33,005 bases of DNA from Motiliproteus sp. (GCA_026196225.1 JAPHRD010000013.1:1-33005); one strand, 5' to 3'; positions 6,957-15,438 are shown, counted from the stretch's first letter. Notes: generated by a model not told the origin, from the sequence alone. A program made the numbers and translations.

Positions 6957-9566
6957 CTATGCCTGTTGCTGGTTTAATTCACCCTGTTCTGCCTTAGGCT
7001 TACGGCGGCGTTGTCCGACAGCCAACAGCGCCAGAAGAGCCAGTGCAGGGATAAAGACCAACTGCTTGGGTGGGCGTTCAGCCTTGACCAGAATCTGTTC
7101 GATCTCCCAGTCAAAGTCTAGACCCAGGTCTTGTGCAGGGCTGCCAAAGGTCACCATATCAATGATTACCTTTTCATCTTCGTTACGCAGCATCAGGCCG
7201 GCATTGCTGAGGCGGGTTTCACCATCAGCAGCTTCACCTAAGGGCAGTAGTACCGTTTTGGATATTTCGTCGCCTTCGATATTTAGTCCGCTGACTTCCA
7301 GCTTCAGCTCGCTATCCGGTGCTGCTTTCTCGGCATACTCCACCAGCTTGCTGGCCGGCTCATAGACCGTGGGCTCATAGACCATATCCCACCAGAAACC
7401 GGGCCGGAACATGGAGAAGGCGATCAACAACATGGCGATCGTTTCGTACCAGCGGTTCTTCACCATCCAGAAGCCCTGAGTGGCTGCAGCAAACACCAGC
7501 ATGGCGACCACCGCGCTGAATATCGTCAGTATTAGTTCGAACACTGAATTGATGCCAATCAGAAGTAGTTGGGTATTGAAGATAAACATAAAGGGTAGAA
7601 TCGCCGTACGGATATCGTAGGTAAAACCCTGGATACCGGTACGAATAGGATCACTGCGGGCAATCGCTGCAGCAGCGAAAGCGGCGAGCCCCACCGGCGG
7701 CGTGTCATCGGCAAGGATCCCGAAGTAGAACACAAACAGGTGGACGGCAATCAGCGGTACGATCAGGCCATGTTGGGCGCCTAAGCTGACAATAACCGGA
7801 GCCATCAGGGTGGAAACCACGATGTAGTTGGCGGTTGTTGGCAGTCCCATACCGAGAATCAGGCTGATGATGGCTGTGAATACCAGCATCAGCAGTACCG
7901 AACCACCGGAGATGAACTCAACAAATTCGGTCATTACCAGACCGATACCTGTCAGGGTGACAGTACCCACTACGATGCCTGCTGCTGCGGTAGCTACGCC
8001 GATACCGATCATGTTGCGGGAACCTGCAACCAGACCTTCCATCAGCTCATTTAAGCCTTGTTTGAAGGCTTGAGTGAGCTCTTTTTCCTTGCGGAAGAAA
8101 GCGATCAGCGGCCGGTGAGTGGCAACAATTACCACCATAAACAGCGTGGCCCAGAAGGCGGATAAACCAGGTGAAAAGCGTTCGACCATCAGGCACCAGA
8201 CCAATACAAAGATCGGCAGCAGGTAGTAAAGACCGGATTTAACCGTAGGGCCGACTTCAGGTAGCTCCACCACTTCGGCATTGGGGTCGTCCATCTCCAG
8301 ATCAGGGAATTTGGAGGAGAAGCGCACCAGTGCCAGGTAGGCGATGATTACCAGTACAGTGAGTACGTAGGTGGCGGTGTCGCCAAACAGATCCTTGGTC
8401 CAGCCAACGCCGTAATAAACCAGGGCAGAGACGATACAGATCCCTAGGAAGGTTGTGACGAAAGAGAGCAGGCTCTGGGCCAGGGTGGTTTTATGACGTC
8501 TGGGCAGGCCCATCATATTCGCCTTGAGAGCTTCAAGGTGAACGATGTAGATCAGTGCGATGTAAGAGATCAGGGCTGGCAGGATAGCGTGAGTGATTAC
8601 CTCCACGTAGGAGATGCCCACGTACTCCACCATCAGGAAAGCCGCAGCACCCATGATGGGCGGAGTCAGCTGACCGTTGGTAGAGGCTGCAACCTCAACA
8701 GCACCGGCTTTGGTGCCGGGAAATCCAACCCGCTTCATCAGTGGGATGGTGAATGTACCGGTGGTGACCACGTTAGCGATGGAGGAACCGGAGATCAGGC
8801 CGCTTAGTCCAGAAGAAACCACGGCTGCTTTTGCAGGACCGCCGCGCATGTGGCCTAACAGCGAGAAGGCGACCTTGATGAAATAGTTACCGGCGCCCGC
8901 TTTATCCAGTAATGCACCGAAGAGTACAAACAGGAAAACAAAGCTGGTGGATACGCCCAGAGCAACACCAAATACCCCTTCCGTGGTCAGCCACTGGTGA
9001 GACATCGCTTTATTAAGGCTAGCGCCTTTGTGGGCAATGACGTCGGGCATATAAGGCCCGCCGAAGGTGTAGATCAAGAATATAGTGGCAACCACCATCA
9101 GTGGTGGTCCCAAGGCGCGTCGAGTGGCTTCCAGCAGTAGCACCATGCCCACTACGGCAGTTGCAACGTCAAAGGTGGTGGGAGCTCCGGAACGGTCGGA
9201 GAGTTCGGCGTAAAACAGGAACAGGTAGCCTGCACTGAATGTCGCTGCTAGAGCTAGAATCCAGTCTTGAATCGGGACAATGTCACGGCGTGAGTTCTTT
9301 AATGCAGGGAATGCTGTGAAAGCCAGAAAGATGGCGAAACTCAGATGAATAGAGCGGGCCTGGGTATCGTTGATCACTCCAAAATCGAAAATAAATGGGA
9401 GTGGGGACGCGTACCACAATTGAAATAGGGCCCAGCAAAGGGGGACGGCAAATAAGATCTTGCCCGGCAAGCCAGCGGGATTTCGGGATCCGCTGTCTGC
9501 GGATGCCACCATCTCCTGGACATCCTGTCCCGCACTGGTGTGCTTATTATCGTCGGCGGTTGTCAT
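6957..9566 (-). CDS. TRAP transporter permease, fused 4TM/12TM (TAXI type) with DUF3394-like tail
   Basis: This 869-aa polytopic protein fuses the small (DctQ-like) and large (DctM-like) TRAP subunits, as usual for TAXI systems. Helices run from about residue 35 to 690. The conserved DctM segments GLISGSSIANVVTTGTFTIP and GMGLPTTANYIVVSTLMAP are present. A soluble region at about 720-835, of the DUF3394 type, is followed by a final hydrophobic segment (FIPALALLALLAVG) and a basic tail. It would carry an organic solute inwards using an ion gradient, receiving it from the TAXI receptor encoded just upstream. GGAG lies 6 bases before the ATG. Substrate unknown; the nearby acyl-CoA genes suggest a carboxylate. 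Confidence 0.93.
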   Translation of the reverse strand: MTTADDNKHTSAGQDVQEMVASADSGSRNPAGLPGKILFAVPLCWALFQLWYASPLPFIFDFGVINDTQARSIHLSFAIFLAFTAFPALKNSRRDIVPIQDWILALAATFSAGYLFLFYAELSDRSGAPTTFDVATAVVGMVLLLEATRRALGPPLMVVATIFLIYTFGGPYMPDVIAHKGASLNKAMSHQWLTTEGVFGVALGVSTSFVFLFVLFGALLDKAGAGNYFIKVAFSLLGHMRGGPAKAAVVSSGLSGLISGSSIANVVTTGTFTIPLMKRVGFPGTKAGAVEVAASTNGQLTPPIMGAAAFLMVEYVGISYVEVITHAILPALISYIALIYIVHLEALKANMMGLPRRHKTTLAQSLLSFVTTFLGICIVSALVYYGVGWTKDLFGDTATYVLTVLVIIAYLALVRFSSKFPDLEMDDPNAEVVELPEVGPTVKSGLYYLLPIFVLVWCLMVERFSPGLSAFWATLFMVVIVATHRPLIAFFRKEKELTQAFKQGLNELMEGLVAGSRNMIGIGVATAAAGIVVGTVTLTGIGLVMTEFVEFISGGSVLLMLVFTAIISLILGMGLPTTANYIVVSTLMAPVIVSLGAQHGLIVPLIAVHLFVFYFGILADDTPPVGLAAFAAAAIARSDPIRTGIQGFTYDIRTAILPFMFIFNTQLLLIGINSVFELILTIFSAVVAMLVFAAATQGFWMVKNRWYETIAMLLIAFSMFRPGFWWDMVYEPTVYEPASKLVEYAEKAAPDSELKLEVSGLNIEGDEISKTVLLPLGEAADGETRLSNAGLMLRNEDEKVIIDMVTFGSPAQDLGLDFDWEIEQILVKAERPPKQLVFIPALALLALLAVGQRRRKPKAEQGELNQQQA

Positions 9567-9626
9567 TGATAGCTCCGTCGGCCCACAGCAGCAGGGCCAG
9601 GTGCGAAAGAGGGTTTAGATCGGAAT

Positions 9627-9660
9627 AAAAAAAGAGGGAGGTAGTTAAGCACCTCCCTCT
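9627..9660 (-). terminator. Intrinsic terminator between TAXI receptor and TRAP permease genes
   Basis: A perfect 10-bp stem (AGAGGGAGGT at 9633-9642, ACCTCCCTCT at 9651-9660) with an 8-base loop is followed, in minus-strand direction, by a run of seven T. It lies 13 bp after the receptor stop and should reduce read-through into the permease, giving more receptor than permease. Confidence 0.85.
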
Positions 9661-9672
9661 GTTAGATCGCTA

Positions 9673-10656
9673 TTACAGCAGACCGGCTTCTTTGTAGTAC
9701 TTGGCAGCACCAGGATGCAGCGGTGCGGACAGGCCGTCTTTTACCATCTGCTCTTTCTTCAGATTGGCAAAGGCAGGGTGTAGCTTGCGGAAGGTGGCGA
9801 AGTTTTCGAATACCGCTTTAACCACTTCGTAGATCACGTCGTCAGGGGTGTTGGTGGACGCAACAAAGGTAGCACCTACACCGAAGGTCATGGTGTCTTT
9901 GTCGTTACCACGGTACATGCCGCCTGGGATGTTAGCGCTACGGTAGTAGCTGTTGTCGGCGATCAGTTTTTCAACTTCAGCACCGCTAACTTGTACCAGT
10001 ACGCTGTCACAGGATGTGGTTGCTTCTTTGATGGAGCCGCTAGGGTGACCCACGGTGAATACCATGGCGTCGATCTTGTTGTCGCACAGAGCGGAGGATT
10101 GCTCAGAGGACTTTAGCTCGGAAGCCAGAGCGAAGCTCTTCATGTCCCAACCTTTGGCTTTCATCAGGATTTCCATGGTGCCACGCTGACCGGAACCAGG
10201 GTTGCCGACGTTGACACGCTTGCCTTTCAGATCGTCAAAAGTCTTGATGCCGGCATCAGCACGGGCAACAACGGTGAAGGGCTCGGGGTGAACGGAGAAG
10301 ATAGCACGCAGTTCTTTGTTGGCACCTTTATCGGCAAACTTGCTGGTGCCGTTGTAGGCGTGGTACTGCCAGTCGGACTGGGCTACGCCCATATCTAGTT
10401 CACCGGCGCGGATAGTATTGAGGTTGTAAACAGAGCCACCGGTACTTTCGACGCTGCAGCGGATACCGTGCTCTTTACGGGATTTGTTTACCAGACGGCA
10501 AATTGAGCCACCAGTGGGGTAATAGACACCGGTAACACCGCCTGTTCCAATGGTTACGAAACGCTGTTGGTGGCCATCAGCAGTGGCGCCAAAAGAAGCG
10601 GCCATACCGATGGTAGCAGAGAGCGCCAGCGTAGCGAGTTTATTCATTTTTATCAT
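9673..10656 (-). CDS. TAXI-family TRAP transporter solute-binding protein
   Basis: This periplasmic receptor of about 327 aa has a Sec signal peptide ([17 protein letters not shown]...), cleaved probably after GATA. It then shows TAXI family features: [26 protein letters not shown] near the mature N-terminus, and [20 protein letters not shown]. It binds a small organic solute and passes it to the fused permease encoded downstream. I chose the ATG at 10656 because AAGG precedes it; the longer TTG start at 10671 adds only MGIRQ, and the ATG at 10647 (MNKLATL) is also possible. It is separated from the permease gene by an intrinsic terminator. Confidence 0.92.
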   Translation of the reverse strand: MIKMNKLATLALSATIGMAASFGATADGHQQRFVTIGTGGVTGVYYPTGGSICRLVNKSRKEHGIRCSVESTGGSVYNLNTIRAGELDMGVAQSDWQYHAYNGTSKFADKGANKELRAIFSVHPEPFTVVARADAGIKTFDDLKGKRVNVGNPGSGQRGTMEILMKAKGWDMKSFALASELKSSEQSSALCDNKIDAMVFTVGHPSGSIKEATTSCDSVLVQVSGAEVEKLIADNSYYRSANIPGGMYRGNDKDTMTFGVGATFVASTNTPDDVIYEVVKAVFENFATFRKLHPAFANLKKEQMVKDGLSAPLHPGAAKYYKEAGLL

Positions 10657-10671
10657 TTGCCTTATACCCAA

Positions 10672-11245
10672 TTTTTAGTGAGTTGAGGTGTGCTGAATAG
10701 CGGTTGTTCTAGTCGGGAAAAACAGAGGGGTGACCATCAAACCGGGACCAACACGCGCCATAATTGGCTAAATCAATTAGCAGTCAGAACCAGTTGCCGA
10801 ACTCCTTTTCGTCATGATGCTTTCAATCAGGCAAGTCGCCGTATATTACGGTGTACTTATAAACATAGTCGATAAATAGCAAACACACTGGAAAGAATGA
10901 GAAGTGAATCGATGAATCTTTAAGGATTGCAGTCGGTTATCCGAAGTAACCCAGCGGTGGGTTCAGCGGATGGCATCAAAATCTTCTTATTCTTTCTTAG
11001 GTTTGGATTTATCATTGCGTGCCTGATCTAGCAGTATCTCTGCGCCAAACATCGATATTTATGGTTCCAAACTCGCTGTGTCGAGATATTTTCCCCCTAT
11101 CCCGAACAGGTGCATTTAAGATAGCTAGAGCCACTTCTAGGTTTTGTATCATTTCGTGCCAAAAGTAGACGCAACCGTGCCAATGTCGTGTTTTTGGTTT
11201 AAAAGTGAGCAGAAAAGCTAACTAAAATAGTGATTTATCAATTAT
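10672..11245. other. Intergenic region, no gene supported
   Basis: These 574 bp separate two minus-strand genes and must hold the promoter of the TAXI-TRAP genes, but I see no convincing -35/-10 pair. Short frames are present, for example 21 codons on the minus strand from 11052 to 10987 (MFGAEILLDQ..., Lys-rich end), but without a ribosome-binding site. I call no gene. Confidence 0.5.
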
Positions 11246-11782
11246 CTAAGAGAACTCTTTTTGGTGTAACCAGGCTGCAAGCTGCGGGGCTTTTTTGGTG
11301 ACTGACCATTCCTCAAGCATCATTGGTGCTACCCGTTTAAGTTCCCCTAGCTGTTTCTCCGTGCCTGTTAAGCAGGTCAATTCCAGTCGATGGCCATTCG
11401 GGTCAAAGAAATAGATGGAGCGAATAATCCCATGATCAACGGGACCTAGAACTTCAACGCCTTTATCTTCAAGTTCGCTTTTAGCCTCAAGCAGAGCCTG
11501 CTCGCTAGTTAACTGGAAGGCGATATGTTGGCACCAGATGGGCGTATTTGGATCTCGCCCCATATCCGGTGAGTTGGGTAGTTCGAAGAAGGCCAGGATG
11601 TTGCCATTGCCGGCATCGAGAAATACGTGCATGTAAGGGTCGGGTTCTTTGGTTGAAGGGACTTTGTCCTCAGCGATAGCCACCAGGAACTCCATATTGA
11701 GTACACGCTGGTAGAACTCGACGGTTTCCTTGGCATCGTTACAGCGGTAAGCGACGTGATGGATCTGTTGGAGTTGTATCAT
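11246..11782 (-). CDS. VOC-superfamily (glyoxalase/extradiol dioxygenase-like) protein
   Basis: This 178-aa single VOC unit has paired beta-alpha-beta modules: IHHVAYRCNDAKETVEFYQ (7-25) and a second half with CQHIAFQL and SIYFFDPNGHRLELTC. Candidate metal ligands are the His near the N-terminus (HHVAY), the His of CQHIAF and the Glu of HRLEL, as in glyoxalase I and type I extradiol dioxygenases. The reaction could be ring cleavage, isomerisation or a resistance function; the sequence does not decide. It is a single gene with about 280 bp of non-coding DNA upstream, and it is divergent from the Fur-box gene set. Confidence 0.85.
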   Translation of the reverse strand: MIQLQQIHHVAYRCNDAKETVEFYQRVLNMEFLVAIAEDKVPSTKEPDPYMHVFLDAGNGNILAFFELPNSPDMGRDPNTPIWCQHIAFQLTSEQALLEAKSELEDKGVEVLGPVDHGIIRSIYFFDPNGHRLELTCLTGTEKQLGELKRVAPMMLEEWSVTKKAPQLAAWLHQKEFS

Positions 11783-11997
11783 GGCTCGAACCTCCTGTGC
11801 TCCATGTAGTCTTGGACACTAATGTTCTGAATTCTTCATCGTACAACATCAATTGCTAACTAATTCGCCGATCCCTGCAAAAGGGCTTTTAAGTATCGGG
11901 AAGAGCATTTCGCAGAATTAAGCTCACCGCTCTGGTTTCTTAACTTAATTGTCGTACTTATAGGGTGTAGTAAAGCACAGATAGTTATCTCATTATT

Positions 11998-12016
11998 GCA
12001 AATGATACTCATTATT
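11998..12016 (+). promoter_or_regulatory. Fur box upstream of three small unknown genes
   Basis: GCAAATGATACTCATTATT matches the 19-bp Fur consensus GATAATGATAATCATTATC at 15 positions by my count. It touches the -35 element of the best promoter candidate, so Fur with iron should repress the genes that begin at 12063. Confidence 0.7.
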
Positions 12017-12043
12017 GTTATGGTGGTTGGTATTAATTCATAT
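12015..12043 (+). promoter_or_regulatory. Promoter of the Fur-box genes
   Basis: TTGTTA (12015-12020), a 17-bp spacer and TCATAT (12038-12043) form a plausible sigma70 promoter directly next to the Fur box and about 20 bp before the GGAGAG ribosome-binding region. Confidence 0.4.
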
Positions 12044-12062
12044 ATAGAGCGGAGAGATAAGG

Positions 12063-12497
12063 ATGGTCAAACATAAACAACGGCTGAAACCGGCACCTGC
12101 TGATGTCCTGCATCCCCTAAAAAAAAGGTTTTCGGGGCAACGACTAACAACCCCTGATGGAGAATGGTGGGAACTGCGTTTTATCTTTCAACCAGGGCTG
12201 CTTCAGAGTGCTGAATTTGATCTTAATATCGCCGTGGTTCTGACCCGCAATGATGATCCACAACAGGGCCAATATATCGCTTACCTTCAATTGGTGGCGG
12301 ATACAGAATGCCTGCAGCTGCGATGGCTATTAGGGTCAGAAAGCAGGATAGAGGCGGTGCTTGACGGATTTCAAACGATCTATCCCTTGTCTGAATTTGT
12401 AGATGAACTGCAAAACACCATCACTGCTTATCCCGTTGAAATTGATATTCCCGGCTGTAGGAGAGAACCAGTTACGTCCCGCTCTGCTGTTGGATGA
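12063..12497 (+). CDS. Unknown protein, first gene behind the Fur box
   Basis: This 144-aa soluble protein has no signal peptide, membrane helix or cysteine-based motif. The start is basic (MVKHKQRLKPAPADVLHPLKK); the rest is mixed alpha/beta with several Trp (EWWELRF, LRWLL). No family is recognised. The ATG is preceded by GGAGAG and AAGG. The Fur box 47 bp upstream implies induction under iron limitation. The next gene follows after 41 bp and may be co-transcribed. Confidence 0.65.
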   Translation: MVKHKQRLKPAPADVLHPLKKRFSGQRLTTPDGEWWELRFIFQPGLLQSAEFDLNIAVVLTRNDDPQQGQYIAYLQLVADTECLQLRWLLGSESRIEAVLDGFQTIYPLSEFVDELQNTITAYPVEIDIPGCRREPVTSRSAVG

Positions 12498-12538
12498 TTT
12501 ACCTGTTCGAGTACTGATATGGCAATAGGCGCGTCTCT

Positions 12539-12853
12539 ATGAAGAAAGCTTTCGATAAGATGTCGACATCCCCGGAGATAGTAAACCGTACTGAAAATCA
12601 GCAAGACTCTGTCAGTGTTGATATACCGTTGGCGTTGTTGGAGCGATTGCTTGCCGATGGCCAAATTTGCGTGGCGCAATTGCGTAGCCTGGACCGTCGC
12701 AGCCACCAGGCCCTGAAATCATTGTGCTTGCAATGCTGCGCCAAGCGGGTTCGGGGTGAAGGCTTAGTGGCTATGAGTGACGATCTGAATGAAGGCATCG
12801 ATGAAAGTCAGGAACAAGGTGCAAGCCCCTTAAAACTGGTGCAATCTGCCTAA
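12539..12853 (+). CDS. Unknown small Cys-containing protein, second Fur-box gene
   Basis: This 104-aa protein has a polar N-terminus, a predicted helical core (IPLALLERLLADGQICVAQLRS, residues 29-50) and a cysteine cluster CLQCC (63-67), with Cys44 as a fourth thiol. It ends in an acidic, low-complexity tail. The four cysteines could bind a metal or Fe-S cluster, which would suit the Fur context, but spacing alone does not prove it. No family is recognised. The ATG at 12539 has a weak ribosome-binding site; ATG at 12560 (MSTSPE) is an alternative. It probably shares the transcript of the preceding gene. Confidence 0.6.
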   Translation: MKKAFDKMSTSPEIVNRTENQQDSVSVDIPLALLERLLADGQICVAQLRSLDRRSHQALKSLCLQCCAKRVRGEGLVAMSDDLNEGIDESQEQGASPLKLVQSA

Positions 12854-13000
12854 CCAAAGTCTTCATGCCGACCGCCTAAGCGACTAGCATGATTTGCTCA
12901 ATTTACACGTTCAGTCGCTGTTCAGTCTGTTAGCTCTAAATTGGAAACATAGCGTTTTATGAACAAGGCTTCTCAGTAGGGCCTATTGCAATGGGGTGGT

Positions 13001-13291
13001 ATGCATTCAGTAAGTTTAAAAGCAGTTAATTTAAAAGCAGGGATCAGCGGATTTTTGCTCAGCGTGGCAGTATCGGTAGCGATCGCTAAGCCAGCGCCCT
13101 GGTATCTGTGGCAAAGTCGGGTGGATAACCAGTATCTATGCACACAGTCTACCCCGGGAGAAGGCTGGCTGCAGGTGGCCGGACCTTTCTCATCCGCTCA
13201 GTGTCGGAAATACCTCAGAGAATTACTAATAGATCCGAACCCGTTAAAGGGTCAGGGTGGTCTTCGAATATTGCCCAAACCGGCTGATTGA
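13001..13291 (+). CDS. Unknown small secreted protein
   Basis: This 96-aa product starts with a Sec signal peptide (hydrophobic ISGFLLSVAVSVAIA, likely cleavage before KPAPWYLW). The mature part is about 67 residues, Trp/Tyr-rich, with two cysteines (YLCTQ and AQCRKYL) that could form one disulfide. The chosen ATG has GGGGTGGT directly upstream; a TTG at 12986 would add five residues. The signal region contains a 15-bp near-repeat (SLKAV-NLKAG). It is 147 bp after the second Fur-box gene, so membership in that transcript is uncertain. Function unknown. Confidence 0.6.
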   Translation: MHSVSLKAVNLKAGISGFLLSVAVSVAIAKPAPWYLWQSRVDNQYLCTQSTPGEGWLQVAGPFSSAQCRKYLRELLIDPNPLKGQGGLRILPKPAD

Positions 13292-13296
13292 AAGTT

Positions 13297-13350
13297 CAGC
13301 GATACCGCAACGATACAGCAGCGATACCACAACCATATAGCAGCGATAGG
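13297..13350. repeat. Degenerate 10-12 bp repeat based on GCGATACC
   Basis: Units GCGATACCGCAA, CGATACAGCA, GCGATACCACAAC, CATATAGCA and GCGATAGGAC follow each other between the convergent secreted-protein and receiver-domain genes. The core resembles the GCAATACC repeat at 748-803. Confidence 0.75.
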
Positions 13351-13361
13351 ACAACAAACGA

Positions 13362-13760
13362 TTAGTTGTTAGGCAGGTAAACCTGGCCGTCCAGCACCTG
13401 CTCTAAGGCGTCTGCTAAAGGATCGTTTTCTAAAGAGCTTAAAATAAAGCCAGCAGCCCCATTGGCCATAATAGCGGCAGCTGTTTCCGCATCCTGCTCA
13501 TTGCCCAACACCACCACCGCTGTTTCTGGGAGTGTGCTGCACAGCTGTTGCAGCGTTTTTACACCCTCGCCATCGGGAAGATTAAGATCCAGCATCAGCA
13601 TGTCTGGGGTGATCTCTTCAATCAGCTTCAGGCACTGCTGCAGGCTTTCGGCCTTATAGAGTTCGGCCTCTTCCAAATGGTTTTGAGCCACTTTGATAAT
13701 CGCTTCGCGACAATTGTTTTGGTGGGTTGCTATGAGCAGCCGGTGCAGTGGTTTACGCAA
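13362..13760 (-). CDS. Stand-alone degenerate receiver (REC) domain protein
   Basis: This 132-aa protein has the CheY fold of NarL/LuxR-type regulators and stops where the linker to the DNA-binding domain would begin (VLDGQVYLPNN). The phospho-acceptor Asp58 is present (MLMLDLNLPDGEG). The other key residues are changed: the acidic pair is Thr12-His13, the conserved Ser/Thr is Gly86 (VVLGNEQD), and the conserved Lys is Ser108 (GFILSS). Normal phosphorylation-driven switching is therefore unlikely. It may be a protein-protein interaction module or a remnant of a truncated regulator. No kinase gene is adjacent. It is convergent with the secreted protein gene. Confidence 0.8.
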   Translation of the reverse strand: MRKPLHRLLIATHQNNCREAIIKVAQNHLEEAELYKAESLQQCLKLIEEITPDMLMLDLNLPDGEGVKTLQQLCSTLPETAVVVLGNEQDAETAAAIMANGAAGFILSSLENDPLADALEQVLDGQVYLPNN

Positions 13761-13848
13761 GGTTCTATTCTCTCGATGGTCTATTTTTGAGCCATTGTTG
13801 TCCGTTGCGGCTTAGGGCGCAAGTGTTATTGCCGCGATCTAATGGAAT

Positions 13849-15312
13849 TTAAGAAGAGCAGCTGACGCTCAAACCGCAAGCCGAATCAGGGGCTAACTGG
13901 GCGTATTGCTCCAGCGTGGGGTGCTCATCAAAAGGTGAATGCAGCAGAGTCAGCAACTGTTCGATCTCTGTATAGTCACCGGCTTCAGCCTTTTCTATGG
14001 CGGTCTGGGCCAGATAGTTTCGCAGCACGTATTTAGGATTGTGCTGTTTCATCAACAGCTGGCGTCTGCGGCAATCAGAGTCCTCATCTGCTAGCCGTTG
14101 GCGATACTGATCCAGCCATTCATCCACTGTCTGTGCATTGGCTTGCTGGTAGATCCAGTGGTTGGCGGGTTTGTCTTTCTCCAAATTACTGAGGCCTCGG
14201 AAGAAGCGGGTGTAATCCAGATTCTCGCCCGCCAAAAGGGCTAGCAGGGCCGTGATTAGATTGCTGTCCTGTTTTAGGTCTTGCTCCAAGCCTAGCTTGG
14301 CGCGAAGCAGCTTGAGGTAGTGAGCCTGCAGTTTCGGTTCAAATAGCGTTAGCCCTTGTTCCAGTCGATCTCGATCGATCAATGGTGTGAGCGCCTGCCC
14401 TAAGCAGAGGCAATTCCAGAACGCCATCCTGGGTTGCTGATCGAAAGCGTAACGTCCTTCATGGTCGGAATGGTTACAGACGTGGCCCGGATCGTAGCGT
14501 TCCATAAAGCCGAAGGGGCCGTAATCAAAGGTAATACCAAGGATGGAAAAATTATCGGTATTCATGACCCCGTGGCAAAAGCCTACCGCTTGCCAGTGGG
14601 CAACCATCTGCGCGGTGGTGCGCACCACTTCGTCAAACCAGAGGCCGAATCGGTCGCTTTCATCGACGAGGTGGGGGAAGTGTTGTTCGATGCAGTGTTC
14701 TGCCAGGGCGCGAACCTGCGGGTGCTGGCCCTGTCCGTAGAAACGCTCGAAGGAGCCGAAGCGAATATGGGAAGGGGAAACGCGGATCATCATTGCCCCA
14801 TTTTCAATCTTTTCTCGCTTTACGGGGGTGTCGCTGGCAACAATGCACAGTGCCCGCGAGGTGGGTATTCCCAGCGCCCATATCGCTTCGCTGCCGAGGT
14901 ACTCCCGAATTACCGAGCGCAACACTGCGCGGCCGTCAAATCCACGGGAATAGGGGGTGGGGCCGGAGCCTTTTAGTTGGAATTCCCATGATTGTTGGTG
15001 TTTATCTTTGAACTCGCAGAGCGAGATGGCGCGGCCATCCCCAAGGCCGGGATTAAAACTACCAAACTGATGGCCGGAATAGGCCATGGCAAAGGGCTGA
15101 AATTGTTCTGGAAGTGGCTTTTTACCGGCTAAATAATCGGTAAAAGCACTGTTGCTGAAATCTTTCTGATTGAGATTGAAATCATCTGCCAAACGCTGGT
15201 TGAAGTGAGCGAGGTGTGGATTTTCCAACGGTGTTGGAGCCACTTTGGAGAAGAACTCCCCGTCGCCCAGGGCCAGAAAACGGTTGGGTTGATTTAAAGC
15301 TGAATGGAACAC
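13849..15312 (-). CDS. selO: SelO family protein adenylyltransferase (YdiU)
   Basis: This 487-aa protein matches the usual length of bacterial SelO/YdiU, a pseudokinase-fold enzyme that transfers AMP from ATP to protein side chains and is linked to redox stress. Visible signatures are the GSGPTPYSRGFDGRAVLRS segment, HGVMNTDNFSILG and DYGPFGFM (the kinase-like HxD/DFG equivalents). The C-terminus is SVSCSS: the Cys is in the place occupied by selenocysteine in vertebrate SelO. The start is GTG, with GGA seven bases upstream. It is monocistronic by spacing, 126 bp downstream of the HxlR-type gene on the same strand. Confidence 0.95.
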   Translation of the reverse strand: MFHSALNQPNRFLALGDGEFFSKVAPTPLENPHLAHFNQRLADDFNLNQKDFSNSAFTDYLAGKKPLPEQFQPFAMAYSGHQFGSFNPGLGDGRAISLCEFKDKHQQSWEFQLKGSGPTPYSRGFDGRAVLRSVIREYLGSEAIWALGIPTSRALCIVASDTPVKREKIENGAMMIRVSPSHIRFGSFERFYGQGQHPQVRALAEHCIEQHFPHLVDESDRFGLWFDEVVRTTAQMVAHWQAVGFCHGVMNTDNFSILGITFDYGPFGFMERYDPGHVCNHSDHEGRYAFDQQPRMAFWNCLCLGQALTPLIDRDRLEQGLTLFEPKLQAHYLKLLRAKLGLEQDLKQDSNLITALLALLAGENLDYTRFFRGLSNLEKDKPANHWIYQQANAQTVDEWLDQYRQRLADEDSDCRRRQLLMKQHNPKYVLRNYLAQTAIEKAEAGDYTEIEQLLTLLHSPFDEHPTLEQYAQLAPDSACGLSVSCSS

Positions 15313-15438
15313 GTCAACATCCGATACAGTGATGATTAAAATAGTTAACCAAAATAGTCGGGTATTCGCAACTGGACGACGGAACTGTTGTTAAATCGCA
15401 CTGCAACAGCATCTTTGTGCTCTTTTTCCTTCATCTAA

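Noticed and set aside
10690-10875. 61-codon frame in the gap upstream of the TAXI gene
   Set aside because: No ribosome-binding site, Arg/Ser/Asn-rich composition and no recognisable feature.
10987-11052. Possible 21-aa Lys-rich peptide on the minus strand
   Set aside because: No ribosome-binding site or promoter, and nothing else supports translation.
11160-11200. Sigma54-like TGGCAC elements on the minus strand
   Set aside because: The spacing to a -12 TTGC element is wrong at both TGGCAC occurrences.
14434-14976. 180-codon plus-strand frame inside selO
   Set aside because: It is fully inside selO on the opposite strand; selO has clear family motifs throughout, so this is a shadow.
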